Assembly: GCF_009765685.1 (NCBI RefSeq)
Contig: NZ_LMUY01000075.1
Span: 76,223-140,222 of the forward strand
Source of the DNA: Acidisphaera sp. L21
GTDB lineage: Bacteria > Pseudomonadota > Alphaproteobacteria > Acetobacterales > Acetobacteraceae
Length of the DNA stretch: 64,000 nucleotides
Direction: 5' to 3'
The notes under the pieces were generated by a model. It made no database searches, was not told where the DNA came from, and saw nothing but the letters and a program-made list of their open reading frames with translations. Positions 8,146 to 16,176 of this stretch are shown here, piece after piece (the first letter of the stretch is position 1; each line of letters begins with the position of its first letter). A program made the translations under genes and the position numbers.

Positions 8146-8508
8146 TTGACCCGTCTACACACTATGCTCGCCGCCGCAGCGTTCGCGTCGTTGGGCGTCA
8201 CCGCCCTGCCCAGCGGGGCGCATGCGCAGGCCTTCATCAGCGGCACCCAATTGGCCAAGGCCTGCGCCAGCCACACCCCGGCGGACGAGAACGCCTGCAA
8301 CGGCTACATCGCCGGCTCTCTGGACGAGGTGGCCGTCAATACCGATTTGCGGGCCACGATCTGCCCCCCGGCCGGCACCAAGCTCTCGGTGATGCGCATG
8401 GCACTGGCCAAATATGGCGCGCAGAACCCGGCCGATACCAAGGGCAGCGGCATCGCCCTGGTCCACGCGATGATCAAGGCAACCTATCCCTGCCCAGCCG
8501 CCAAGTAG
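8146..8508 (+). CDS. Secreted Rap1a/Tai-like small protein
   Basis: This 120-residue protein has a Sec signal ending near AHAQA and a compact domain with conserved cysteines (LAKACAS, ENACNGYIAG, ATICPP, ATYPCP), matching the Rap1a/Tai family named after Serratia type VI secretion immunity proteins. The start is TTG 8146, supported by GGAGG 7 nt upstream; ATG 8164 is an alternative. No secretion system or toxin is encoded nearby, so an immunity role is uncertain and a general periplasmic role is as likely. It lies 30 nt after the second transglutaminase gene. Confidence 0.7.
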   Translation: MTRLHTMLAAAAFASLGVTALPSGAHAQAFISGTQLAKACASHTPADENACNGYIAGSLDEVAVNTDLRATICPPAGTKLSVMRMALAKYGAQNPADTKGSGIALVHAMIKATYPCPAAK

Positions 8509-8526
8509 GCTAGCGCCGCGGCCCGG

Positions 8527-10248
8527 TCAGCTTCCGGCGATGCTGGGGGTAACCGTGGCCGTGGCGCCCACCGGGCACGACCCGCTCAGTTGGTTGACGA
8601 AGGCGCCTGGTGCGGGGGCGATCACCAACGCGTCCGGCGGCTCGGCGATGCCGTTGGATTTACGAACCGTGGCGGCGATCGGCGGCAGGTTGGGCAGACG
8701 GACCTGAACCGTCTGGCCAACCTGCAGATGCGCGTCCGACCCGATCGTCAGGAAAGCGTGGTCGCAATCCAGTATCCGGATCAGCGGTAGCCCGGCGGTC
8801 GTCGCGGCACCCTGCTGCGCCTCGAGCGAGCGGATGACGCCATGCACGCCGGCCAGAACCGGCAGATCGGCCGGTGCCTTCACCGGAATATGGGCGATCC
8901 CATCCTGAAATTGGTTGACGTCGTTCGCAGCCGCGGCGCGCTGGCGGCGAAGGTCGGCCAACTTCGCGCGGCCGGAATCGCTGTTGGGTGTCGACTGCGT
9001 CAGCGACTGGTCCAACGCGGACAGCTTGGCCTGCGCCATTGCCAACTGGTCCTGCAACAGCCCAATGGCCGGGTCCGCCACCGGCTCGGTATGGATGGTC
9101 AGCAGCAATGTCGACGGATCGACCGCCTGGCCATTCTTGATGGCGATGCTGGCGATACGCCCTTGGCCGCTCGCCCGCAGCACCATCATCGGAGCGTTGA
9201 ACGTCGCGGTCGGCGTCTGATTGACGACGAAGAGGTGCGGCAACAGCTTCACGATGCCCACGCAGGCGGCTGCGACCACCACCACGCCGACCAGGGCGGG
9301 CACCGCCTTGCGGACGATCCGGCCGGCGCCAGTGCCGGGTGCGGCCTGCGGGGGATGGCCAGCGGCCGCATCAGCCGGTTCAGCGGCCCACATGCCAGCC
9401 ATGGCCGGCGTTGCACGGCCGCGCCGGTCGCCAGTGGTCTCGGCTGGCGGCGTCCACTCGATGCTGTCGGCAGGTTTGCTGGGCGGGGCAGGCGGTTCCG
9501 CCCAATAGACAGCGCTGCGAAGTGCCTCGTCCTGCTCGGTCGCAGGCAGGTGGCCATCGTCCGCGTAGCCAGTCGACGGCTCGGCAGTAACGGGCTCTTC
9601 CGGGAACGCCCACTCCGCTGCCAGCGGCGCGACGTCCGGTTCGGGCTCGGGCTCGGGCTCGGGCTCTTCGAAATACGGCTCCGGCTCATCGACCGGCAGG
9701 GTCTCCGGCTCCAACACCTCCGGGGCGGGCAGAACCACATCGGCATACGGTTCGGGCTCGACTGTCGGCGTCAGATCGGCATACGGCTCCGGCTCGGCGA
9801 CCGGCGCCGGTTCGCTCGGCGTGATGCTGCCCGCCCAATACGCCATCGGCTCGGGCAGCCGGGGCGCTGCCGCGATGGGCTCTGCCTGCTCGACCGGCAC
9901 AAGCTCCGGCGCCTGGGCAACCTGCTCGACAGGCTCCAGCCCTACCGATTCGTCGAACGCCGCCGACGTCAGGACGATCGTCGGCAGCGGCGGATGCAGC
10001 ATCGGCCCCCGCGGCATCGCCAATGGAATGACCACGTGCAACGCCGAGATGAACGCCTGCGCCGGACCCGGCGGCGCAAACCGCTCACTGTGCCGCCATG
10101 GCGCGAGCGCCGGTTCATCCAGGGGATCAAAGACCGGCGCCGGCCAAGCTGCCGAATAGGCCAGCCGCCGGCGCTCACGGGGCTCCATGCCGGCGGGATG
10201 GCGCCCGAAAATCACCACGGGCGGCGTGCTCTTATCGTCGTCTGTCAC
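8527..10248 (-). CDS. Orphan membrane-fusion-like protein with long acidic N-terminus
   Basis: This 573-residue protein has a roughly 310-residue Pro/Glu/Ala-rich N-terminal region with PEP-type repeats (EPEPEPEPEPD and several EPEPYAD copies), one membrane segment at about 314-340 (ALVGVVVVAAACVGIVKLL), and a C-terminal HlyD-like part with a lipoyl-like hairpin (GRIASIAIKNGQAVDP), a coiled-coil stretch (LAMAQAKLSALDQ and KLADLRRQRAAAANDV) and a beta-barrel ending. Topology suggests a cytoplasmic acidic tail and a periplasmic adaptor, as in Alg44-like polysaccharide proteins. No ABC exporter or polysaccharide synthase lies beside it. Confidence 0.65.
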   Translation of the reverse strand: MTDDDKSTPPVVIFGRHPAGMEPRERRRLAYSAAWPAPVFDPLDEPALAPWRHSERFAPPGPAQAFISALHVVIPLAMPRGPMLHPPLPTIVLTSAAFDESVGLEPVEQVAQAPELVPVEQAEPIAAAPRLPEPMAYWAGSITPSEPAPVAEPEPYADLTPTVEPEPYADVVLPAPEVLEPETLPVDEPEPYFEEPEPEPEPEPDVAPLAAEWAFPEEPVTAEPSTGYADDGHLPATEQDEALRSAVYWAEPPAPPSKPADSIEWTPPAETTGDRRGRATPAMAGMWAAEPADAAAGHPPQAAPGTGAGRIVRKAVPALVGVVVVAAACVGIVKLLPHLFVVNQTPTATFNAPMMVLRASGQGRIASIAIKNGQAVDPSTLLLTIHTEPVADPAIGLLQDQLAMAQAKLSALDQSLTQSTPNSDSGRAKLADLRRQRAAAANDVNQFQDGIAHIPVKAPADLPVLAGVHGVIRSLEAQQGAATTAGLPLIRILDCDHAFLTIGSDAHLQVGQTVQVRLPNLPPIAATVRKSNGIAEPPDALVIAPAPGAFVNQLSGSCPVGATATVTPSIAGS

Positions 10249-10401
10249 GCCATCTCCGGGCCATGCTCACGAACCAACAGCCCACTTCTCCCGACGTCCC
10301 CGTGCCGTTAGCCGAGCGGTCCGTCGGGCGTCAAGGCTGGCGCAACTCTTGCGTGGCCAACAGGCCGCGATCCGGCCACACACCTTGATGGAGAGCCCAC
10401 T

Positions 10402-12009
10402 TTGACCCTCCCGCTTTCTCGCCGTGCCGTGCTTGCCGGCGGCGCCGCTGGGCTGGCGGCCGGGCTGCCTGTCCTGTCCTACGCCCAGGGCGCAACCGCG
10501 CTCACCTACGGTATTTCGATGGCCGACATCCCCCTCACCACCGGCCAGCCGGACCGCGGCGCCGGCGCCTACCAGTTCACTGGGTTGACGCTGTACGACC
10601 CGCTGGTCGCCTGGGAACTGGACGTCGCGGACCGCCCCGGCAAGCTCATCCCCGGCCTCGCCACCTCGTGGCAAAGCGATCCCGCGGATCATACCCAATG
10701 GACCTTCAAACTGCGGCAGGGCGTCGCCTTCCATGATGGCTCGATGCTGGATGCCAACGCAGTGGTCTGGAATTTCGACAAGGTGCTGAACGCGCAGGCA
10801 CCGCATTTCGACACCCGCCAGTCCGCGCAGGTCCGCCCCCGCCTGCCCAGCGTCGCGTCCTACCGGGTCATCGACCCGATGACGGTGCAGATCACCACCA
10901 AGGCAGTGGATGCGCTGTTCCCATACCAATTGCTGTGGTTCCTCGTGTCCTCCCCGGCGCAATACGCCAAGCTCGGCAGTTGGGAGAAATTCGCGTTCGA
11001 GCCGTCCGGAACCGGCCCCTTCAAGCTGACCAGCCTGGTGCCCCGCGTGAAGGCGGAGATGGTGCGCAACGATGCCTACTGGAACAAGGCGCGCATCCCG
11101 AAGCTGGAGAAACTGACGCTCATCTGCGCGCCCGAGGATCTGACCCGTGCCAACGCGCTGCTCACCAAACAGGTGGACCTGATCGAGACCCCGGCGCCGG
11201 ACGCCGTGCCGCAGCTGAAGGCAGGCGGCGCGCGGGTGGTGGGCAACGTCACCCCTCACGTTTGGAACTACCATCTGTCCCTGGCCGACGGCAGCCCGTT
11301 CCGCGACATCCGCATCCGCAAGGCGGCCAACCTGGCCGTAGACCGGGACGGCGTGGTGCAGTTGATGGGCGGCCTCGCCAAGCCCGCTATCGGCCAGGTC
11401 GACCCAGCCAGCCCCTGGTTCGGCAACCCCACCTTCAAGATCACCACCGACATGGACGCCGCGCGCAAGCTGATGGCCGATGCCGGCTACAGCAAAGCCA
11501 ATCCGCTGAAGACCAGGTTCATGGTGCCGACCGGCGGCAGCGGCCAGATGCTATCCATGCCGATCAACGAATTCATCCAGCAGGGCTGGACCGACATCGG
11601 TCTGCAGGTGGAATTCCAGCCTGTCGAGTTGGAGGTCGCCTACACCGCCTGGCGCAAGGGCGCGGCCGATCCGTCGCTGAAGGGCATCACCGCCAGCAAC
11701 ATCGCCTACGTCACCTCCGACCCGTTCTACGCGCTGATCCGCTTCTACAGCAGCAAGCAGATCGCCCCCGTCGGCATCAATTGGAGCGGCTACAAGAACC
11801 CCGAGGTCGACGCGTTATGCGACCAGGTCACCAGCAGCTTCGACCCGGCGGAGCAGGACCGGCTATGCGCCCGGATTCACGAAAAGGTGGTGGACGATGC
11901 CGTGCAGGTCTGGGTGGTGCACGACACCAATCCGCACGCGCTATCGGGCCGCGTCAAAAGCTACGTCCAGGCCCAACACTGGTTCCAGGATCTGACGACG
12001 CTGGCCTAA
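10402..12009 (+). CDS. ABC transporter substrate-binding protein, peptide type
   Basis: This 535-residue protein has a twin-arginine-like signal (SRRAVLAGGAAGLAAGLPVLSYAQ) and the SBP_bac_5 fold of DppA/OppA proteins, seen in GLATSWQSD, WTFKLRQGVAFHDG and GTGPFKL. It should bind a peptide or similar solute in the periplasm. The TTG start has GGAGAG about 8 nt upstream. No permease or ATPase gene is adjacent, so it must borrow a transporter encoded elsewhere, for example the complete peptide ABC operon at 35.7-41.3 kb in this window. A strong hairpin follows the stop codon. Confidence 0.88.
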   Translation: MTLPLSRRAVLAGGAAGLAAGLPVLSYAQGATALTYGISMADIPLTTGQPDRGAGAYQFTGLTLYDPLVAWELDVADRPGKLIPGLATSWQSDPADHTQWTFKLRQGVAFHDGSMLDANAVVWNFDKVLNAQAPHFDTRQSAQVRPRLPSVASYRVIDPMTVQITTKAVDALFPYQLLWFLVSSPAQYAKLGSWEKFAFEPSGTGPFKLTSLVPRVKAEMVRNDAYWNKARIPKLEKLTLICAPEDLTRANALLTKQVDLIETPAPDAVPQLKAGGARVVGNVTPHVWNYHLSLADGSPFRDIRIRKAANLAVDRDGVVQLMGGLAKPAIGQVDPASPWFGNPTFKITTDMDAARKLMADAGYSKANPLKTRFMVPTGGSGQMLSMPINEFIQQGWTDIGLQVEFQPVELEVAYTAWRKGAADPSLKGITASNIAYVTSDPFYALIRFYSSKQIAPVGINWSGYKNPEVDALCDQVTSSFDPAEQDRLCARIHEKVVDDAVQVWVVHDTNPHALSGRVKSYVQAQHWFQDLTTLA

Positions 12010-12010
12010 T

Positions 12011-12032
12011 CCCCACCCGCACGCGGGTGGGG
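12011..12032. terminator. Perfect hairpin between convergent genes
   Basis: CCCCACCCGC (12011-12020) and GCGGGTGGGG (12023-12032) form a very stable stem immediately after the binding-protein stop codon. It lies between convergent genes and can serve both strands; no T tract follows on the plus strand. Confidence 0.6.
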
Positions 12033-12044
12033 GAGGGACGCCTC

Positions 12045-12464
12045 TTACTTCATCATCTGGCCGCGAATTTCCCCACCGGGGTTCGCGGCCGTGTGGACGT
12101 TCGCGTACATCTTGCCCGACTCCAACGCCGTCACTTGCGCGTCGGTGAGGGTGGCGGTGCCGTGCAGCGGGCTGGTGACGGGCATGGCGAACGGCACCAT
12201 CACGGCGGCATTCGCCCCCGGGTCGGCCGGCCCGTGCATGTGGCCCATCGTGGCCGGCCCGGTCAGCCCGGAGAAGGTGACGTCGTAGGTCAGCACCTTG
12301 GTGGTGGTGTCGAACGTGGCGTCGACCGTGCCCTTGCCGTCCGTCGTCTTTGCGGGCACTTCCGTGGCACCGTTCATGACGGCATGGAACTTCTGGGTTT
12401 CGGCATGCGCTGCGGCAGACACGAGCGCGGCGCAGGCGACCAGCAATAGGGCAGGGCTTTTCAC
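12045..12464 (-). CDS. Secreted CHRD-domain protein
   Basis: This 139-residue protein has a Sec signal (LLLVACAALVSAAAHA) followed by a CHRD domain. Diagnostic blocks are VMNGATEVPA, GTVDATFD, MGHMHGPADPG and the C-terminal ANVHTAANPGGEIRGQ. CHRD domains occur in chordin and in many bacterial secreted proteins; the molecular role in bacteria is unknown. The GTG start at 12464 has GGAGAAG 8-9 nt upstream. It diverges from the acetyltransferase gene with a 45-nt gap. Confidence 0.85.
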   Translation of the reverse strand: MKSPALLLVACAALVSAAAHAETQKFHAVMNGATEVPAKTTDGKGTVDATFDTTTKVLTYDVTFSGLTGPATMGHMHGPADPGANAAVMVPFAMPVTSPLHGTATLTDAQVTALESGKMYANVHTAANPGGEIRGQMMK

Positions 12465-12509
12465 TTTGACATCTTCTCCGGTGGATCTTGATTGCAGCCG
12501 GGCGGCATC

Positions 12510-13211
12510 ATGATCGTGACGACCCCAAATGTCGATGGCGCCCCCCCGGTCGGCCCCCTCGTCGACGCCACGCCACGCCCGCTACCGGCCCGCATCCGCC
12601 TGCGTGGCCGCGACGTGGAATTGGAGCCGCTGCATGTGCGTCACGCGCCCGAACTCTGGGCCGCCGCGCAGGGCGCCGATGAGTCCTGGGCCTACATGGG
12701 CTACGGCCCCTTCGCCGACGAGGCCGCCATGACGCGGCACGTCGCCAGCTTCGCCACCACCCACGATCCCATGGTTTGGGCCGTACGCCCGATCGCCACG
12801 GGCGTCGTGTCCGGCTGGCTTTCCCTCATGGAGATCCAGCCCGGCAACGCCGCGATCGAGCTGGGAAACATCTGGTTCGGCCCCCGCATGCAGCGCACCC
12901 GCGCCGGTACCGAGGCGATGTTCCTCCTCCTGCGCCTGGCCGCCGACGAACTCGGCTATCGCCGCCTGGTCTGGAAATGCAACGCGCTGAACGCGCCGTC
13001 CCGCCGGGCCGCCGCGCGGTTGGGGTTCGAGTACGAGGGCACGTTGCGCGCCCACCTTGTCGTCAAAGGCAGGCGCCGCGATACCGCTTTCTTTGCGATC
13101 CTGGCAGATGAGTGGCCGCGCTGCCGCGATGCGATGGTGGCCTGGATGGATCCGTCGAACTTCGCGGCCGGCGGCACAGCGATCCGCGGCATGGCAAGCT
13201 TCCGCAGCTGA
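12510..13211 (+). CDS. GNAT-family N-acetyltransferase, RimJ/RimL-like
   Basis: This 233-residue protein carries a GNAT fold of the RimJ/RimL type: the opening RIRLRGRDVELEPL, the core WLSLMEIQPGNAAIELGNIWF, the acetyl-CoA-binding helix region RTRAGTEAMFLLLRLA and the closing NAPSRRAAARLGFEYEGTLR. It should transfer an acetyl group from acetyl-CoA to an amine of a protein or small molecule. I use ATG 12510; a TTG at 12492 is also in frame. Its TGA overlaps the ATG of the DedA gene by 1 nt. Confidence 0.85.
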   Translation: MIVTTPNVDGAPPVGPLVDATPRPLPARIRLRGRDVELEPLHVRHAPELWAAAQGADESWAYMGYGPFADEAAMTRHVASFATTHDPMVWAVRPIATGVVSGWLSLMEIQPGNAAIELGNIWFGPRMQRTRAGTEAMFLLLRLAADELGYRRLVWKCNALNAPSRRAAARLGFEYEGTLRAHLVVKGRRRDTAFFAILADEWPRCRDAMVAWMDPSNFAAGGTAIRGMASFRS

Positions 13212-13876
13212 TGGACTGGTTCAGCACCGACACGCTCGACCATCTCCTCGGCGAGTATGGCTACGGCGTTGTCTTCGTCATCATCTGCCTAGAGGCGATG
13301 GGCGTGCCCGCGCCGGGTGAAAGCCTCATCATCGCCGCCGCCGTCTACGCCGCCACCACGGGCCGGCTGGGGATCGTCGGGATCATTCTCGCCGCGATTG
13401 GCGGGGCGATCATGGGCGACAATTTCGGCTATCTGATTGGCCGCTGGGCCGGGTTTCCCCTGCTGAAGCGCTACGGCAAGCATGTCGGCCTCAACGAGCG
13501 CCGGCTGACCCTGGGCCGCTACCTGTTCCAGACCCAGGGTGGCAAGGTCGTGTTCGTCGGCCGCTTCATCGCCATCCTGCGCACTTTCGTGGCCCTGCTG
13601 GCAGGCGCCAACGGCATGCACTGGAAGACGTTCCTGCTGTGGAATGCCGTGGGTGGCGTTGTGTGGGCGACGCTGTATGGCACCGGGGCCTACCTGCTTG
13701 GCAATTTGATGCACAAAATCGCCGGCCCCGTCGGCATCTCGCTCGGCATCATCGCCGCCATCGTCATCGTCGTCGGCATCGTCCTGCTCCGCCGCAACGA
13801 ATCCCGGCTGGAGGACAAGGCCGAAAAGGCGATGGGCCAGCAGGCCGATCCCCTTCCCGAACAACGCAGCGCCTAG
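13211..13876 (+). CDS. DedA-family membrane protein
   Basis: This 221-residue protein shows the DedA/VTT features: GVPAPGESLIIAAAVYA with the membrane-embedded acidic residue, GDNFGYLIGRWAG, FVGRFIAILRTFVALLAGANGM with the conserved arginines, and two C-terminal membrane helices. DedA proteins act in the inner membrane as flippases or transporters for undecaprenyl phosphate or phospholipids and support proton-motive-force homeostasis. The ATG overlaps the upstream stop codon (TGATG), so it is coupled to the acetyltransferase gene. Confidence 0.9.
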   Translation: MDWFSTDTLDHLLGEYGYGVVFVIICLEAMGVPAPGESLIIAAAVYAATTGRLGIVGIILAAIGGAIMGDNFGYLIGRWAGFPLLKRYGKHVGLNERRLTLGRYLFQTQGGKVVFVGRFIAILRTFVALLAGANGMHWKTFLLWNAVGGVVWATLYGTGAYLLGNLMHKIAGPVGISLGIIAAIVIVVGIVLLRRNESRLEDKAEKAMGQQADPLPEQRSA

Positions 13877-13886
13877 CCGCCCTAGC

Positions 13887-15098
13887 CTAACTACCCGGTC
13901 GCAATTTGCGCACCACGTCGTCCGGCGGCATCACCGCTTCGCCGTTGACGTAGCCCCAATCCACCATGCCGCCATGCCCATTCTGCTTCGTGGTGCGCCC
14001 GACATAGGTGCCGAGCGTGCTCTGGTGATCGATCGCCCGAAACCGGCAGACCCCGAACGGCGTGGGAAACGTGGCGTCGGCGAACCCATCCGCCATCTTT
14101 TCGCTGTCGGTCCCGCCGGATTTCAGCACGCCCGACGCGATCGCATTGACCAGCGACACGCCCACCACAGCCCCCATCGTCGGCGCCTCATGATATTGCA
14201 GCGTGTAGTCCAACACGAACTGCTTGTTGTCCGGCTCGTCGGACAGGCTTTCTGGATAACCGGTCACCAGCCAGCCCGACGGCGTCTCGTCGCCCAGCAG
14301 GTTCAGGTATTCCGGCTCCCCCGTCAGCATCGAAACGACGAGGCGATTATCGAACAGCCCGCGCGTGTTACCCTGGCGCACGAAGGCCTGCAGATCCGTG
14401 CCGAATAACGCACAGAAGATCGCATCCGGCGCACCCTGGCCCAGCGCGCCGGCTATCGCCCCGGCATCGATATGCCCCAGCGCCGGCCATTGCTCCCCCA
14501 CGAAGCGGACGTCCGGGCGGCGGGCGGACATGAGTTGGCGGAACCACTTCACGGCCGACTGGCCATATTCGTAATTCGGCGCGACCGTGGCGTATGTCTT
14601 CGCGGGCAGGGTCAGCGCCGTTTCCACCAGCATCGCCGCTTGCATGAAGGTGGAGGGGCGAATGCGGTAGGTGTAGCGATTGCCTTTCTCCCACACCAAC
14701 GCATCGGTCAGCGGTTCGCCGGCGATGTAGAGCTTCTTCTGCTGCAAGGCGTAGGCGCTGATCGCCAGCCCGACATTCGACAAATAGCCGCCCGCCAGCA
14801 CATCCACCTTGTCGTCATGCACCAATTCCGCCGCCGCCCGCAGCGCACCCTCCGGCGTGCCGCCATCATCGCGGGAGACGATTTCGACCTTGCGTCCGTT
14901 CAGCCCACCCAAATCGTTCAGATGCGACAGCGCCAACTCCCACCCTTTGCGATAGGACCGGGTGAAGTCGGGTTGGGAGGTGTAGCTGTTGATTTCCCCG
15001 ATGCGGATCGGCGTGCTGGACTGCGCCCGCACTAGGGCAGGGCGGGCGAGCAGCCCGGCCGGTGCCGCTGCCAGCAGGGTCCGCCGGCTGAGCACCAT
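13887..15098 (-). CDS. LivK-like ABC substrate-binding protein
   Basis: This 403-residue protein has a twin-arginine-like signal (SRRTLLAAAPAGLLARPALVRAQ) and a type I periplasmic binding fold as in branched-chain amino acid binding proteins: PIRIGEINSYTSQ, LSHLNDLGGLNGRKVEIVSRDDGG and VDVLAGGYLSNVGLA. It probably binds an amino acid, amide or aromatic acid. The start is ATG 15098, with GAGGCAGG upstream. The start overlaps the stop of the DoxX-like gene (TAATG). No LivHMGF genes are adjacent. Confidence 0.88.
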   Translation of the reverse strand: MVLSRRTLLAAAPAGLLARPALVRAQSSTPIRIGEINSYTSQPDFTRSYRKGWELALSHLNDLGGLNGRKVEIVSRDDGGTPEGALRAAAELVHDDKVDVLAGGYLSNVGLAISAYALQQKKLYIAGEPLTDALVWEKGNRYTYRIRPSTFMQAAMLVETALTLPAKTYATVAPNYEYGQSAVKWFRQLMSARRPDVRFVGEQWPALGHIDAGAIAGALGQGAPDAIFCALFGTDLQAFVRQGNTRGLFDNRLVVSMLTGEPEYLNLLGDETPSGWLVTGYPESLSDEPDNKQFVLDYTLQYHEAPTMGAVVGVSLVNAIASGVLKSGGTDSEKMADGFADATFPTPFGVCRFRAIDHQSTLGTYVGRTTKQNGHGGMVDWGYVNGEAVMPPDDVVRKLRPGS

Positions 15099-15451
15099 TA
15101 CGCCTGCCTCGCCGACACGGCCCGGCTGCGACATGCCGACACCGCAATCATCGCCGCCAGCGCGGTCAATGCCAGCCGGGGCAGAACCAATTCGGCTTCG
15201 CGGCTGCGCAATTCCACGACCAGCATCATCGCCGAAATCGCTGCCAACCCGGCGCCGCCAATGGCGCGGGTCTCGGGGTTGGCGACCAGCATCGCGCCCC
15301 CGGCCTCGAACAATCCGAATTTGCGCATGCTGCGCGGCGGCAGGCCCATGCGGCGAAATAGGCGGGTTTGCAGGCCCAACAGCTTCATCAAGCCCATGAT
15401 GGTGAAGCTCAGTTCCACCAGGGCAGTGCGGCCCTCGTTCTCGCGCAGCAT
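15098..15451 (-). CDS. DoxX-like small membrane protein
   Basis: This 117-residue protein has a short N-terminal helix with GLMKLLG, then three hydrophobic segments around RKFGLFEAGGAMLVA, AIGGAGLAAISAMMLVV and LALTALAAMIAVSA, which fits the DoxX-like family. I take ATG 15451 as start because GGAGAGGA lies 8-9 nt upstream; longer in-frame starts lack a good site. Function in this family is poorly defined, with links to quinone or thiol redox at the membrane. It is coupled to the LivK-like gene. Confidence 0.65.
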   Translation of the reverse strand: MLRENEGRTALVELSFTIMGLMKLLGLQTRLFRRMGLPPRSMRKFGLFEAGGAMLVANPETRAIGGAGLAAISAMMLVVELRSREAELVLPRLALTALAAMIAVSACRSRAVSARQA

Positions 15452-15546
15452 TTCGCACGTCCTCTCCGGTCGATCTGGCATTAACGCCGCTTGCCGGGTG
15501 CGGGATGCAGGCGCAAATTCGCAAGGCGGGTGATGGGGTGGGAGCG

Positions 15547-16173
15547 ATGCGGAAACGGCTGGCATTAGGCTGGGCGGTCTTGCTGCTGATGGCGGCGGAC
15601 CCGGCCCCACAAGCGACGACGCCGGACCCCACCTCCCCGGCGCCTGCCGCCCCGGCGGCGCCTGCGCCAACGCCAGCGCCATCAACGCCCACCCCGGCGC
15701 CCGCAGCGGCGCCTGCTCCCGCGCCGGCCGAACCCGAACTGACGGAGGCAGATGCCACCGGTGTGCTCGGCCGCATGGTGCATGACTCCGACAATCGCGA
15801 CATCGGCCGCATCGTCGACGTCGTCGTAGATCCCACCGGCCAGTCCCGCGCCGCGGTGATCGACGTCGGGGGCTTCATGGGCGTCGGTGCCCGGCGTGTT
15901 GCGGTAAACTGGACGCAGGTGCACGTCCCGCCACCCAGCGCCCCAGACAAACGCGTCTCGATCGACCTGACCGATCAGCAAATCCGCGCCGCCCCCGACT
16001 ACGTGGACCGGACCAAGCCCGCCATGATTGTCGGGTTGCCAGCGCCCGCCGTGGCAGCGAATACAACGCCCATGCCCCAAATTCCGCCGAACCCCGCCGC
16101 CGCGTCTCCTGCCGCCCCGGCCTCCACACCCGTTCCCCCACCAGCAGACAAACCACCCGAGGCCAGCAAATAG
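15547..16173 (+). CDS. Secreted PRC-barrel-domain protein
   Basis: This 208-residue protein has a signal-like N-terminus (RKRLALGWAVLLLMAAD), a Pro/Ala/Thr-rich spacer, and a PRC-barrel domain at about 60-150 (GVLGRMVHDSDNRDIGRIVDVVVDP, then SRAAVIDVGGFMGVGARRVAV). A second Pro/Ala-rich tail follows. In Alphaproteobacteria such secreted PRC-barrel proteins are common and poorly understood. ATG 15547 is chosen because the preceding 14 residues look non-coding. The MFS gene starts 3 nt after its stop. Confidence 0.75.
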   Translation: MRKRLALGWAVLLLMAADPAPQATTPDPTSPAPAAPAAPAPTPAPSTPTPAPAAAPAPAPAEPELTEADATGVLGRMVHDSDNRDIGRIVDVVVDPTGQSRAAVIDVGGFMGVGARRVAVNWTQVHVPPPSAPDKRVSIDLTDQQIRAAPDYVDRTKPAMIVGLPAPAVAANTTPMPQIPPNPAAASPAAPASTPVPPPADKPPEASK

Positions 16174-16176
16174 GCC

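Noticed and set aside
10267-12449. Long frames on both strands overlapping the peptide-binding protein gene
   Set aside because: They are shadows of the SBP_bac_5 gene, which has a signal peptide, family motifs and a ribosome site.
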